DNA of 64,000 bases from Amblyornis subalaris (GCA_018881555.1 JACAXG010000071.1:3540537-3604536); one strand, 5' to 3'. Counted from the first letter of the stretch, positions 27,461 to 40,800 are shown. Made by a program: numbers and translations. Notes: generated by a model from the letters alone, not told the origin.

Positions 27461-27490
<30 letters not shown>
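27461..27490 (+). repeat. (TG)15 microsatellite
   Basis: Fifteen uninterrupted TG units on the sense strand, giving a UG repeat in the BCR pre-mRNA. It lies 76 bases after a consensus splice donor at 27385. Confidence 0.95.
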
Positions 27491-27491
<1 letters not shown>

Positions 27492-30400
27492 CAGTCACAG
27501 CTGTCTGTACAGGCAGCCAGGCTCTCATCCTGCCTGGCTTCGTGTGTCCCTGCATATCCACAGCTCCCCTTGAAATACTGAGGAGCTGCAAGAGCTCAGT
27601 TCTTGGCCTTGGTGCAAAGTTACCGCATGAAACTACTTTGTGACTTGCTGGGCATGAGAACACTCACAGTCTGCTTTGAGAGCAGTTGTCTGAGCAGGAG
27701 CTCTGCTTTGTATGTACAAGTCTGGGTACAGAACAAAACTCTTGGGGGACACCATCATCTGCACAGGTTGTTTTGTCTTAGTTGGGACTGATGTGCTCCT
27801 GTTTTCCTTTGGCTGTAGTTCATTGGCATTTCAGTACTTCCCCTTGGCATGGCTTCAAAATCACTTGTTGGCTCATTCATGCTGAGGGATGGCCGGGCTT
27901 AACGAAGTGGTGGCGTAACACATCTGTGTTACCAAAATAAGCTCCCTCTTATCCCGTGTTTTAATAAAATCTGAACAGCAATGAATCAGTCAATGATGCT
28001 GAAGTGTAAACCAGCATTGTTGGTGTCTGATGAAGTACACCATGAACTCAGACTGAGAGGTCTTTCCTCACATCTGCTTTTCAGCTTCTCAGAGAACTTT
28101 GGCACCACTGTGCTGCTTGTTCTTGAATCATGTTTTTCTAAATTCATTCTTCATAATAATTAGAGGAGGACTTCCACTTCTAAAAGCAGGTTCTTCACAG
28201 AAGCACACAGTTTGTGAAGAAGGGTGGTAGGGTATGTCAGATGAGAACTTACTAACCCAGAGCAAACCTTGACATGTGACACCTTCATCTTAAACTAGTA
28301 GTTTCAAGGGAAAAGAGATGGGAAGTAGATGGTGTTTATTAATGCTGGTAGGAAGCTGTGTTCTACCTTCAGTATCTTTAATTAAAAAAAGTTTCTATAA
28401 CTACCTTGCCATGCTTATGAATGACACAAAAGTGTTTTTTCTTCTCCAGCCAGATGACAGGAAGACACTGAGCTTGGGCAGCAGCTGTGTTCAGAAAGGG
28501 TTGTCAGTGGTGTAGGCAGAACCATCTGCCTAGCAAGGCATTTAGCTTGGGTTGCTTTTTCTAGGCCAAGATAGTAAATCAATAGCTTATTTTTCACAAT
28601 GTTACAAGTAACATGTCAATGGCTAGATTTACAGTGTAAACAGGAAAAGAGCAGCTACCTTTATTGGCTTCTTAGTGTCCCAGCTGCACTGGTGAGAAAA
28701 CAAAACAATATTGCAAAGAAATGAAGCCAAAGCAACTCATCCTGAAAGAGGCTGAAGATCTAGAAACAGAACAGTCTTCTTATCAGACATTTTACTGGGT
28801 TTTTTTTAACAGACTTTAATACCCGGCACAGCCTAGGGCTGACCCTCCCTTCCCTTCTCACAGAACTGTCAGTTCAGTTAAGCTCTTGTTTGAACAGGCA
28901 CCTTCCTCTCTGCATGCCAGGACTGTTGGTCTGCTCTAGTTAAATACAGGAAAAGGTGTATATAAATGGGGAGGGGTTTTAAGAGATCACAGGGTGACAA
29001 CTGCTCCATTTTGTTTCAATTAGTTTTATAATCTACTTCTCTGGAGATTCCTGTTGCCAAATGTTGTTTGGAGTGACTGCAAAACTCTGAAACAACTGTG
29101 AAGAGCAAAATAGTAAATAGTATGCTGATTATGGTTGGAATTTTCTTCCATTCACCTGGCAAATGATAGAGCCACACTGTATATGAGAGAAGCAGCCTTC
29201 CCAGTTTAGTCAGTACATGCAGTTTCCATTTGGGCTTTGTTACTGGGTTGTTTTTTTTTAGAACTGAAATGAAGGCTGTAGTTTGAGCACAGCGGTAGTG
29301 CTGACCTGAACAGTCACATTTGCTGCATCCCACCTCTGTGCTGTTATGCTGCTGCATTGTGTGGAGAGGATCAGTGAAATGGAATAGGAACTGCTCTGGC
29401 TTATAAAATAACATTCTTCCCAGTTATTTTTAGCTTAGCCATCTTGTACTGTGGTTTTCCGTGCTCCCTGTAAACGTGATTTGGGGGACATGGACAGGAA
29501 CATACAAACAGAGGGGAGACTGCTTGCATCCTAAAACTTTAGCCCTCATGATGCAGGCCCTGCTTTTGTTGGGAAATAGTTTGACTTCTAGGTTCTTCTC
29601 CTTACAACTGTGCATGGTTCGTTGTTGTTTACTTGTTTGGTTTTGGTGATTTTTCCATTATTTTTTCTCTATTTCAGTCAGCTTGCACCTTTGATGCAGT
29701 CAGTGCTAAAGCTCCTGGTGGCTTTAGCACAAAGCCACGTGTACTTCTGAATGCACCTGCCTGTCCATGTATCTTTGTGCTAAAAAGTCTTTACCTGTGA
29801 GCAGCCAGGCCTAAAATTTGCTTTCTGCCTGTTAGACTTGCAGTAAATGAGGACAGCTAAACTTGGTGCACAATCCTGGGAAAGGAGTGGAAAAGAAAAC
29901 TGCAAAGGTGTTCTAGTGTGCTTTGGGGTTTCCTTTGCCAAGGACATCCAGTGGCCTGACTGCCAACATGAACTGAACATGGAAACCTTTTCAGGCTGCC
30001 TGAGAAAACAGAGAACAGGAGAGGAATCTAAAGACATACTCCCTGGAAGGAAAAAGAGCAAAAAGTCAGGAATCTGAGGTATTCATCCACGTTACCAGGT
30101 GTTACATTTTGCCGTTATCACTCAGTGGTAAATGGGAGGAACAGTTAAAAAAGAAAAAGGGGAACAGGAGTTTCACTGCTTTGGGCCCTGGCCTGTCCTG
30201 TGAGTTAAGTATTCTCACCCTCTTCCTTGAATGGATGATGCCTATGTAATTCAGGCCTGACCAAAATTTCTGTCTTTACCTGTTGGCAAAATATTTGCAG
30301 CCAGTCATGCTGGGAACATCCCTTGTTCATATATGTGTGTGTTTGCTTGCTGATGTTTAGGGCTCTAAGTGGGGTTGATGAAACCTTTTAAGTGCCTCAG

Positions 30401-31579
30401 AGGATGATCAGCAGCCAGTGGGACATAGGCACTGCCAGCTGTCACAGAGAGATGGTCAAATCTTGCCTTCTGCAGTGACCAGGGATGTAACTTTCTCTCC
30501 TAGTGTTAGTCACACCCCACGTGCTTGTAGTATATCCTAAAATTTACAAATGTCTATGGAGACACCCTGTATTTGAAAGGCCACATCTTCTGAACGCGTA
30601 ACCTGTTTTCCTCCTAATCACAACTGTTGTTATCGGTTGGACTCCCCTGTCTGGTTTGTGGTGTGCCATGGTTGTGCTTCCCTCCCAGTATTTCAGTTTG
30701 ATTGAAACTGCTCCAAGTGTCAGATGCCGTGGAGAGATGGGAATTTACACCTCTGCTGCTCTTGCCTTGCTGACCACCATGCCGTGCACTTTGTGCAGGC
30801 CTGGCTGGGTGTGAGGTGTGTGACTCCTCAGCAAGCAGCACTCTGCGGCTGCTGACCGGAGTTGTCGGGAGCAAAGATGAGCACTGGGGAAGTTGTGCTG
30901 GCAGAAAGGAGATCCTTGGAATTTGCATGCTACAGAGCAGTCTTGTCTGGACTCTGCTGGATAATCAGGTTAGCTTCCTGAATTTTTCTAATGACTCTCA
31001 GTAGCCTTAGTGAGCAGCTCCTTCTGTCCTGTGGGAGGATGCCTTAGGTTTCCCTGAGGTGGAGAATGGCCTCAGTAGTCCCAGCTTTCACATTATGACT
31101 GGATCATGGAACCTCTTCTGCATGGACATTAGATCTGTGTGGATGTTTAATCTGTCCCCACAAATAGGCCAATCAGACCAAATGCAACAACATGTCTCAG
31201 TAACAGACTGCTACAAACAGATCAGACCTGTCCTCTAGTCTCTGCGTGAACTCTTCATGGAATATATGGGCAGATTAAAGAACTCTGATCTTCTTTTTTA
31301 GATGTTTAATGATCTGGGTTTGACACACCTAAAAGATTAAAAGTGGACTGCAGTTAATTCTTCTCCTAAAGACTTAAGGGCGCTGTCTGCTATGGGGATA
31401 AAGCTCATCTGTGGTAGAGACAGAAGTTTCTTGGAGGCTGGTTAACATCCATGGCCTTGGATCCCCCGGGGGAGGGAGGGTGCAGAGAACCACCAGCTGT
31501 CTTGCTGCTTCCATATGCGAGGTACATTGCTTTCTCCTCCTTCCATCTCAAAAGCAAGGTGTGGTTCTCAGTCTGTACT

Positions 31580-31628
31580 TGCGCGCATGCACACACGCGC
31601 ACACACACATGCACACACACACGCACAC
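31580..31628. repeat. alternating purine-pyrimidine tract (CA/CG rich)
   Basis: Forty-nine bases alternate pyrimidine and purine without a break, mostly CA with several GC/CG steps (GCGCGC, CACGCGC). This is a strong candidate for Z-DNA formation. Confidence 0.9.
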
Positions 31629-34600
31629 TTGTCTCGCATGTGAGGGCCTTACCCTTCCTAAACAGACTCCGAAGCAGTGTGTAAAATTTACACGTGACAG
31701 GTCCTTGTTTCTGCAGCCACTCCGCATGCCTCAGAGACACGACTGACTGGAATGGGAGAGCAGAGGATGCGAACTTGAAATGGATATTGGTGGTTGCAGG
31801 AAAATCTGCTGAAGTTTTGGATTCACAAACTCTTTTTTTGGATGCTGTATAAGCTGTAGTTGTCATTCCAGTGTCCAGCAACGTGTTCAGAAACCTCCCT
31901 TCCTGGGGTGCTGTTCCTCTTTTGTTCTATTCCCTGGAGAGGGTTTCATGTCTCCTGCAGAAGGGACACTGCAGCCCATGTAAAACTGCTTGTTTAACTC
32001 TGCCAGGGTTTGTGCTGATGGGTGTTTGCTTGGGGTGAGCTCTGCTATGTGTTTCACTGCAATTCTGCTTTTGCAGCCCGTGGTCCCATTCAGCTTGTTC
32101 AGCAGAGTGAGGGATCATCCTCTGGACGTTTTTTGTGGCAAATGATGGGGTGCCTGGTAGGAGCCTGTCAGCACTGATAGTTGGCTTCACTTCGTGTGCC
32201 TGATGGAGAAATACGGTCTGAGGCCATAGGCAGGCTTGGAGCTAACTGGTGATGCTTTTTGCCTTTCTGTTTTCATCTCATACTAAAGATTGAATTTACA
32301 AATTACTGGGACTTTTTGTTGCTAAATGAATTGAGTTTGTACTTGAGTGGGGGCTTCAGGTTTCACTAAACATTCTTACATGTAGGTGTACTGTCTTTAC
32401 ATAGAGAAGAGATACAGAGCATGGAAAAAACAGTTTGTTTTGAATCTGTTTGGCATCCTAGTGGGACCTTTTCTTTATCCATCTAAGAAGAATAAAGCCA
32501 TAGGGATTTGACATGGCAAACATATCTGTTTTTTTCTTTTGATACTTGATCTTTGTGGCCTGGGGGACAGGCTCCTGGTATAGGTAAACACCATAATTAT
32601 CATTTGTGGATCTCAGTTTTGTGCAAAAATGTACATATTGAGTGTACTGTTTCTGGGGGTTGGAGATGACAATTCAGGATATGTTGAGGAAATAATAAGC
32701 AAGATGTTTAGTTTTCTGTAGCTTAGCTATTATATCTTTTAGAGAATGATGCTGTATTCCCTAGGCATCTACATTCACAGCCCATCCACACTAATGTACT
32801 TTTGCATGTGCTCAGCCCTGGGCCTGAGTCCCTGATCCTTCTCCAAGTAGTCTGGCCAGCACTAAGAAATAAAATGGCATGATTCTGTATTGTTTATCAC
32901 CAAGCAAACAGTGGTATATAAAAGCTGGAGCTAAGGTTGGTCAGCCACATTATTAACTTAAAGGTTACAAAGTAAAAATAAAAATAGAAGTGGTTTTGCA
33001 TTCCAGTAATTTATCCGTAAAGCAGCCACGTGTAAATCCCAGGAACTGACTAAGCTTCAGCCTAAAGGAAAATGAAGCAGTTTTACTATGTTGTCTTCAG
33101 TTGCAGTAGAAGCTTTTGAATGTCCCCACCCCTGATCTACTGTGCGTGTATCCTTCCAGTTTGGATTTCTGAGCCATGAACTAGATCAGAGAGATGATCC
33201 AGCTTAGAAGGGAAGCGTCAAAGATATTTTTCTTTGAGCTGGCTGAGTTCTTTATCTGGACCACAGGCATCTGTGGGGTTGCAGAACTAAGGGGATAAGA
33301 GGGGAAAAGGCCATGAAGTGGTTTATGGCTCGGTGGGGGAAACCTAAAACCCCTCTTGCTGCCAAGACAATGCATTGTCGTACTATGGCCTCACACATTC
33401 CCTGGCATAGAAACACAAGGATGCAAACTGCCTTAGCTGTGTTCTGCTCTGCAGCTGTGGGGATGTTTGTGGAGTGAGTGTAGACATTACAAACTTGTGC
33501 TAGCCTTGGTACCATTCACAAAGAAGCCACAGTGATGTGGGGCTTTGGCAGGACGTGAGCCTCCCTTCCCCCTCCAGGATTCTAGGTATTTACTTAGGCA
33601 GGCAGGTCTGAGCTGCTGTGGCTTCGCTGCTCTTTTAGCGGGATTAGCTGGAGCACGGCTAGCTTGGAATCTTCTCTGCATGCTGCTGTTAAGCCTCTCA
33701 AGCAGCTATGGATGTTGTGCTGCTGTGAAAGTATGACACGTGCATTTGAACCATTGTGTGGCCTTGGATTAGATGCAGATAATCTTTCTTTTTACTTAGA
33801 AGTTAATTTCTCTTACCCTTCCTGCTTTCAAGTTAGATCTATGGTTTCATATTTCCAAAGAATGAATGTGGCACCCAGCAGGAAGGGTGTAGGCAACAGG
33901 ACAAGGGAACAGTGTTGCTCTGCTCTCTCTGAGTGCCAGTGAATTTGTAACTGTAAATTTGTTAGATTCTCCGTTACCCTCCAGCCAGGTGAAATTTGAA
34001 GCAATGAGGGAAAGAAGCAGTTTAGAAGAGGGGGAGGCACAAGATCACAGAGAAAATGAATATTATGTTTGAGAAAACCAAAAGAAAATGAAAAGTGGAC
34101 AGCGATGGCAAAGGAGATGAGAGGATGGAAGCAGTAACTGAGGAGGGAAATGGTGGAACAGACTCATAAAAGCTGAAGCAAAGCAAGGCCAGGCCGTTGT
34201 TGTCAGATCCAAAGGTGGAAGTAAATGCTTGAGGATTTTTTTTCAGAATGTGTGAATTGCTGATGAGCCTTTGTAGCACCAGGTAGTTCGCTGCACCTTG
34301 TGCTGGTGCAGGAGAGTGGTACTGTAAGAGAATGTCAGAGGGCCAGTGGTAGAAATGGTTCCTCTTTTGTGCTGAAAGGGCTCATTTCTGTAAGTCACAG
34401 CTGCTGCTCTTCTCCATGGGATGGGATCTCTTACAGGTTACCCAAAGAGGAGGAGAAAGAGCCCTGCCTGGTGGTGAGATGAGAAGCAAGCCACACGTGG
34501 AGCCATGTTCTCAGTGTCTCTCTCTGGTGCTCTCTCAACACACCATGTTGGAGCCCATTCTTGTTTGCCTGCCCTTTTTCTTAGTGTCCCTTGTCAGCAG

Positions 34601-36516
34601 TTGTCTGTTGTTGCTGTGGTTCATCTTTCTCTGGCCTTGATGGCTCAGTTACTGATGGTTGCTCTGAGACTGGCTAGCCCTAAAATGAGAATAAGAACCC
34701 TCTTAGTGCTCACCCTAACAGAGACACTGCCCAAGAAACCAAGTGCTCTTGCTTGAGCCCATCTGCTGTCGCTGCTTGTCATCGCCAATAGCAGCACCTC
34801 GAGCAGCTGGAAGTGTCAGAGCAGGTGAGCTCCTGGCTCTCATCTCTTTGCTCTGGTCCGTTTGCTCCGGGGTGGAGGCTGAACAGCCTGTGAGCATTGT
34901 GCTGGGCTGAGGAGATCTGAATAAGCCAGTTTCCCTGGCAACAGCGGGCTCTTGAATCACGGAGATACAAGGCTACCTCTGTTCCTGGTGTTCAGGCTTG
35001 TGTAGTGTATCTGGCTATGGCAGTACTTTGCTTCTGTTGGGAAAAAATGGCAGAATAAAAGCAAGAAGGTCTTCCTGCCTTTGATATAATTAAAATCTCC
35101 ATACGTGGATTTCAGTGCTGTATGCAGCAATAATAGAAAGAAGAGGGATTATAACTACTTCTAAGCTTTTTAATGTGTGAAGAATCCCTGGAGGTTACAG
35201 AAATAAAGTTTTAAATTCTGTGTGAAGCTTTATGAACAGATCTCATAGCAGTCTGTGACACTGATAGATTAATTCCTTGTTGAGATGTGTTATTTTCATT
35301 TCTATGGAAAGGGAGACAAAGTGATTCAAAGGTAGACTGAATCTTGTTACAAAGCTAGGAATAAATATCCTTCTGAACTGGTCCTCCACCTGTCTTTTCC
35401 TTCAGTTTCAGGTAAAGGTTTCCCTGTGCAGTAGGAGACAGAACATGTTATGGAAGGTAGAAGTGTGAAGCTGTTTTTTAGCAGGAAAAAATCAGGAAAG
35501 TAGAAATACTGTGATTCACTGCAAGCCTTTCTGCTAATGTATTTTAGTCTGCATTTACTCCCCCACTAACAAAAGTGGAGCAAACTATACACTTTGAAAG
35601 CACTGGCAGTGAAAGAAATATTCCTGCCTTAATTTTTGCACATCAACTTGGTCTTGTTACTGCATGAGTGCAGGAGAAATTGGTTTGGATAAGAATAGTT
35701 TGAAGAAACTTCTGCCGAAAGAGAGATTTCTTCCTTGAGTAGGTATGAGGCCTCCATGAGTGCCCAGTACTGATATTCCTCCTTGGATAATGCCGGTGTT
35801 CGATTGTCAGTAATATCTCACAGGTTTCTTGGGTTGGAAAGTTTTTTTTTCAGCAACTCCCTTCCAAGCCACTATTTAGCAAATCAACTTACAGCGTGTC
35901 TTCTAACTGGTTGTGGACTCTGGAAACCTCTAACATCTAGACCAAAGTTCCTTCCAGAGAACATGTACCACCTTCTCCCTGCCCTTCATTCCTGTGGTTG
36001 TGCACAATCTGACAAGTCTTTTGAGGAACTCTGAGAGCTTGAGCACAAGGTAATGCCACGAGCAGGTGGGTGACACGAAACTCACTGAGTTTGTTAAAAT
36101 AATATTGCGATAGTCCTTCAGCAGCCTAAAGGCCTCACATCAGGCTGTCATTGAGCTGGGTGGCATTTGGTACAAGCTGAGACAGAGGCTCACATCTACA
36201 GCGAGTTTATTGTTGGGTTTTCAGTATATTGTTTGTGTAAATTCCCCAGGCCAACTCTCCCTCCTGAAAAAGCCACATAGATCAAGTTTTATTCTGTTCC
36301 ACATAAAGTTCACATCTTTTACTGGAATGAGTCATGCTTTAACTGAGTTTACTGTGAGGGAGGAAAGTGGGCTTTCAAATGTTACTCCTCCACTCTGCCT
36401 TAGTGATGTATAACAGGATTATTAGTATGCTTGGCAGCAGCTGCTTATTATTTTCACAGAACCTGGATATTTGTAAAAACAAGTAAGAAATAGGTTCTAC
36501 TTGTATTCAAGTGTAA

Positions 36517-36535
36517 TTTTTTTTTTTTTTTTTTT
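36517..36535. repeat. poly-T run (19)
   Basis: Nineteen consecutive T, the longest homopolymer in the window; the exact length may be uncertain in a draft assembly. Confidence 0.9.
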
Positions 36536-37645
36536 GGTGGCTTTGTCTTGCGTAAGGCTCACTGGCTACTGTAAAGGCACATCTAGCTTGTCTCCTCAGG
36601 GTTATTTTTCCATTTGGGGAGAAGAGTGGCGTTCTGTGACTTATAGCTGAAAGAGGAGGAACAACTCTACCATTTTGTGGTCAGTGGCCTGTGCGTGGCT
36701 GTTACTGTCACATACAGGACACTTCTGGGCATTAAAAGGGCTTCACAGGCCCATGGGACTCGGGGTGCGTTGTCATTGTGCAGAAACCAAATTTTGGTCC
36801 TGTGTATATTTCTTTGTGCAAAGAGTTAAACGACCTTTTAACTGATGGCAGAAGGAACTGCTCGGTGTGTCCTTGTTATGGATTTTTGCAGGAGCAGTCT
36901 CTGTACACAGCTACTAAAGATACCATAACCAATTTTACTACTCATTTTTCCTGCTGAGATTCATTGGTGTCTTGTGCGATAATGGTTAATTTGACCTCTT
37001 CATACCACCATCCTTTTCTGTTTGTATTTTGGATGTGTTGTTTTAGGGTTTTTTTGGGAAAGGGAAATGAAACGTATAGAAAGGAGCGGTGTGGTGGTTT
37101 GTTTCTTTGTTTAAGGAGTTAAGCTCAAAATAGGAGGGGCAGCCAAAAGAAGAGGACCTCTCAGGATTTTATTTTTAGTAGGAGGTTGGTTCACTTGGCA
37201 TGTAGGACCTCTCCTAGTCCTCCTGTTGCTGAGAGATCTGGAGAGAGTTACAGTTCTCCCCTGAGCTGTGTATTGTCTATCCTTGTTAAACTGCCAGGGG
37301 CATCATCTGCTCTTGTTCTACAGAAAAACTATGGAGCTTGCAAAAGGATTTGTTTTGATGCTAATACTTTTGAAGGAAAATGTGAGGGAAAGAGCTGTAA
37401 TTAACTGACCACTAATGCTAGGAAGGACTTTACCTTTTAGGACTTTGAATGAATGAAATGAACTTTGGGTGACAACATGAGGTTAATGAAATTTATGTCT
37501 CTACTTGATCTGTGTTTAACCGTCACTGACGCTGCGTTTACTGCTCTGGTAAGTAGTCCCAGTATGTGGGAGGCCGTGCCCGGGTTGCCCAGCCCGTGTC
37601 CTGCCCAGCTGCACCGTGAGCAGACCATTTGCGTGTGTTTTGCAG

Positions 37646-37830
37646 ATGCCCCGTTCGGGGGGACCCCGCCTGGCTACGCGTACGATGCTGACCGTGCTGA
37701 GGAGCAGAGGCGGCACCATGACATGATGCCCTACATCGACGACTCGCCATCCTCCTCCCCCCACCTCAGCTCCAAGAGCCGGGGCAGCCGAGACACTCTG
37801 TCCTCAGGGTCTCTGGAATCTACAAAATCA
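37646..37830 (+). CDS. BCR: BCR exon 2: Ser/Pro-rich linker before the DH domain
   Basis: This 185-nt exon starts after TTTTGCAG and ends at tca|GTGAGT. It enters in phase 1 (its first two bases finish a codon begun in exon 1) and leaves in phase 0. It encodes 61 full codons covering about residues 427-488 of human numbering; I recall the human exon as 182 nt, so there seems to be one extra codon here. The peptide is polar and low in complexity, with AEEQRRHHD, then the conserved block YIDDSPSSSPHLSSK and a basic/serine run (SRGSRD). It has no domain fold; in human BCR serines of the DDSPSSSPHLSS block are reported phosphosites. The upstream polypyrimidine tract is weak and purine-interrupted, which could allow alternative use. 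The surrounding 180 bp is rich in CpG compared with the flanking intron. The same reading frame stays open upstream into intron 1 as far as 37465. Confidence 0.95.
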
Positions 37831-40800
37831 GTGAGTCCTTTCTGCCTTTTTGGAGTCAGCGAAGCCTTGTATGTTTGCAAGGGGTGGACGGCTTGAACAG
37901 GGGACAGGCAGGGGCTGCCAGCACCGGGGGACACCTCACATAGTACAGCACTGCCTGATTGATGTTGGATATTTAAAGTTAAACGAAGGCTTTCAGCTAG
38001 GCCCCAACTTCAGGAATCACTGTTGTGTGTATGATTTTTGTGCCCTTGGCGAATGTTAGTGGAGGGTCTGTAAACAGCAGCTATTTTGCAAAAGAGAATG
38101 TGGAACAAAACACATTCATACACCTCTGCGTGTGAGTTGTCATTGCCTTTCACAAGGAAAATAAAAGTTCAGGTATGTTAAGGGGTTTGATAAAGCATCT
38201 AGAATATGAGACCTATTTCCTTCATCCTGTGAAAATGGAATAAGAAGAATTAAAACTGCCAGCTCTGAAATAGTGAGTTTGGGTGGGAGATGCTAACTGC
38301 ATGTAATGGATTTGACTATTCACTAGGTAGCTGTCTGTATAATCAATTATCATAGATAAAAAGTTCAGAAGAGACTACCTAGTCTGACCTGTGGCTTAAT
38401 GTGGCCTTTCAGTCTACCTTGCTTTATTTTTGCTTCAGGTTCAGTAGCATGGCTATAGCTTGGAACTTAAGGAAAATTTCTATTTTTGTTTTTACAGTAG
38501 TCTTGGTAGTGAGTTGTCTGTATGTCTTGATAAAGAGCTATTGGCTCTTCTGTCTTCACAGTCAAAAATGTTTTAGTTTTAGCTTGGATTAATCTCTTTG
38601 ACTTTCAACCTTTGTTTCTTTTTATCCTTTTGCAATAGATTGCAGAGCACTTGAATCCCAAGTTGCTGTTTCCCTGAGTATCTTCGTAATTTTCAAACTT
38701 TTGGTTTCCCCGAGTCATTCATAAAAACACTTAATAGCACAAAGCCAACTGTCACTTCCTTCCTACTGTATTTCTGAAAAAGTGTGGCCAAACAACCCTG
38801 AATTCTCACTTTGTAAATAACACTTTGAAATCTGTCATCTGTTTTACTTATGTGTTGCCTTTATATTGTTCTTTCCTGTTTATTAAGATATCATGGAAGA
38901 AGATGATGGATGTTTTACAGATATCAGTGTACATGTAAATCAACACCATCATCTTTATCTGACAGTTTTATTTATCTTGCATCAAAAGTCAAGAGTCTGA
39001 GAAGTTTCGCAAACCATCAGTGCTTGGTGTTCATTATACACATCCTTCTGCTCTTCACTGGTTGCTGTCATATCATGTGCTTCCTTTTTCCAGGATGAAT
39101 TCTAGATTAAGAATCCTTCTTGAGACGGTGTCCTTGTTCTTTCTCATTTATAAAATTCATTGTCAAGATCTCTTAAAGCATTATCAAATACATATATTGT
39201 TGATGTTTGCTTAATTTTATTTGACTGTAAAGTGTGAAATCTAGTTAGCTGCTTATGCTTTAGTCTGTTAATTTTGAGATGCTTTCTTATCTCTCAAGAT
39301 GAGAATTCTTGTGATATATAAGAGGCTTTTGAGTAAAGAAATTATCATTAGTAAATTCAAAAAGCTCCAAAACCATTTGACTATTGGCTTGAGATTTCCA
39401 GGTTATGTTTCTCAGGATGAAGGAAAAACACTGTGTGAGTACACATGGTTGAGAGTTATCTTCAAAGAACCAGTTCTCGTAGTGCTTGTGACTGGAGGCT
39501 TGGAAGAGACACTGCCTAATATTTAATCTTGTGCTTTATTTCTTTGAATATTGCTTCATAAACATTTAACAGTAGTTAATTTAAAAGTTACTTTAATAAT
39601 GCTTGAAGGCAGCTGCTTCAAAAATAATTTTTAACATAAATTGCTGCTTTCTTTTCTTTGGCTATATGAAGATGTTTTATGGCTTCCAAAAGAAAGAGGT
39701 GTCCTGATACAGATTAGACTTTTAATTGTGAACCTCAGATGGTTCAGTCAATCCTGTCTGTACTAAGTCCACACGTGACAATGCCCTGGATGGTCCATGG
39801 CAAGGAGGAAGAGACTAATTTATATATAGGTATTTCCCAAGCAAGTTAAACCTTCTGTCATCATGAGCTGTTAGATGGCTTTTGCTGTAGTTATGTTTTC
39901 AGCTATAGTGGAAGAGACATCAGTACCAAAATTAAGTGCCAAATACACTACGCTGAGCCAAACATGTAAAATGTGTTGGACCAAAAATACTGGGACGTAT
40001 GTCTCTTCTATTTTCTTTTGCACTAAACTTGATTAGCAGAAAACATGGTTTGTTTACATGTGTTTGTTTTTATAGATATCTTCTCGCCCTTTTACTTTTT
40101 CCTTAGGTGCCTGCAGTTACTTCTGAAAATTTTAGATTATTTTTATGACCAGAGTCTGGAAATCAAGTTAATTGTATGTAACAGCACAGTGCATGCACTA
40201 CATACACCATGACAAAATATTAAGGTTGTGAAGTCACTTATAAGTTAAGAAATTAGTCTGGTTATCCTTGTGCCTATAACCTTGGTTTGAGTCTTTATGG
40301 TAACTCTGAATTACTCAATCTTCCTTTTTTTCCTGTGGGGCTCTGCATTGTGCAGTGGATATAGTGAATGATACTCACCAGATTCAATATTTCATCTGTA
40401 GAGCTTTGTGTGCACCTTATCTACAGGACACTGCAAACTCTGGTCTGGGTAGAAAAAGATTCATTTCCATTAACCCCAAATATGGCTGGAATGCTACACA
40501 GGTCTTAATTATCCTTGCAGTGTTCCTGTGAGATAAGAGGAGGTATGTTCACTAATCACAGGTAATCAAGGCAGACAGGTTATTGGAAAAGCATCTGCTA
40601 ATTTTGGGTGCTTAATGTGAGACGTGTAATGTTCTGTAAAACCAGGTTCTGACTTTTAACACAGCTTTCTTCACATTAAAGTAAAATCCCTTCAATTTCT
40701 TTAGCAACCAAGAGTTAACAGCACTCCAATCAGGCACCCAGAAAATGGAAAACGTTGCAACGATATTTTTAATTTATTTTTTTAAAATATAAATCTAAGA

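Larger units (their letters stand above)
1..37645 (+). other. BCR: BCR intron 1, 3' part
   Basis: The first 37.6 kb has no coding sequence that I can support. It ends in a CAG acceptor at exon 2. Human intron 1 is also exceptionally long and hosts the minor breakpoint region (m-bcr) of p190 BCR-ABL; this is the equivalent intron. The many short open frames have no recognisable protein family and no pattern of conservation visible from the sequence. Contents I can name are simple repeats (2128-2147, 10002-10014, 19034-19045, 27081-27120, 27461-27490, 31580-31628, 36517-36535), a 12-bp triple tandem (22815-22850), a G-quadruplex motif (9436-9454), a palindrome (16685-16704) and AT-core homeodomain-type site clusters (7551-7573, 9136-9266, 16153-16174). 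Bases 8863 and 18856 are N. Alternative BCR first exons, if present, would lie here, but no convincing promoter was found. Confidence 0.9.

Noticed and set aside
1..37645. BCR exon 1 or an alternative first exon in intron 1
   Set aside because: No long frame encoding the coiled coil and kinase-like region is present, and no CpG island with a convincing donor was found upstream of exon 2.
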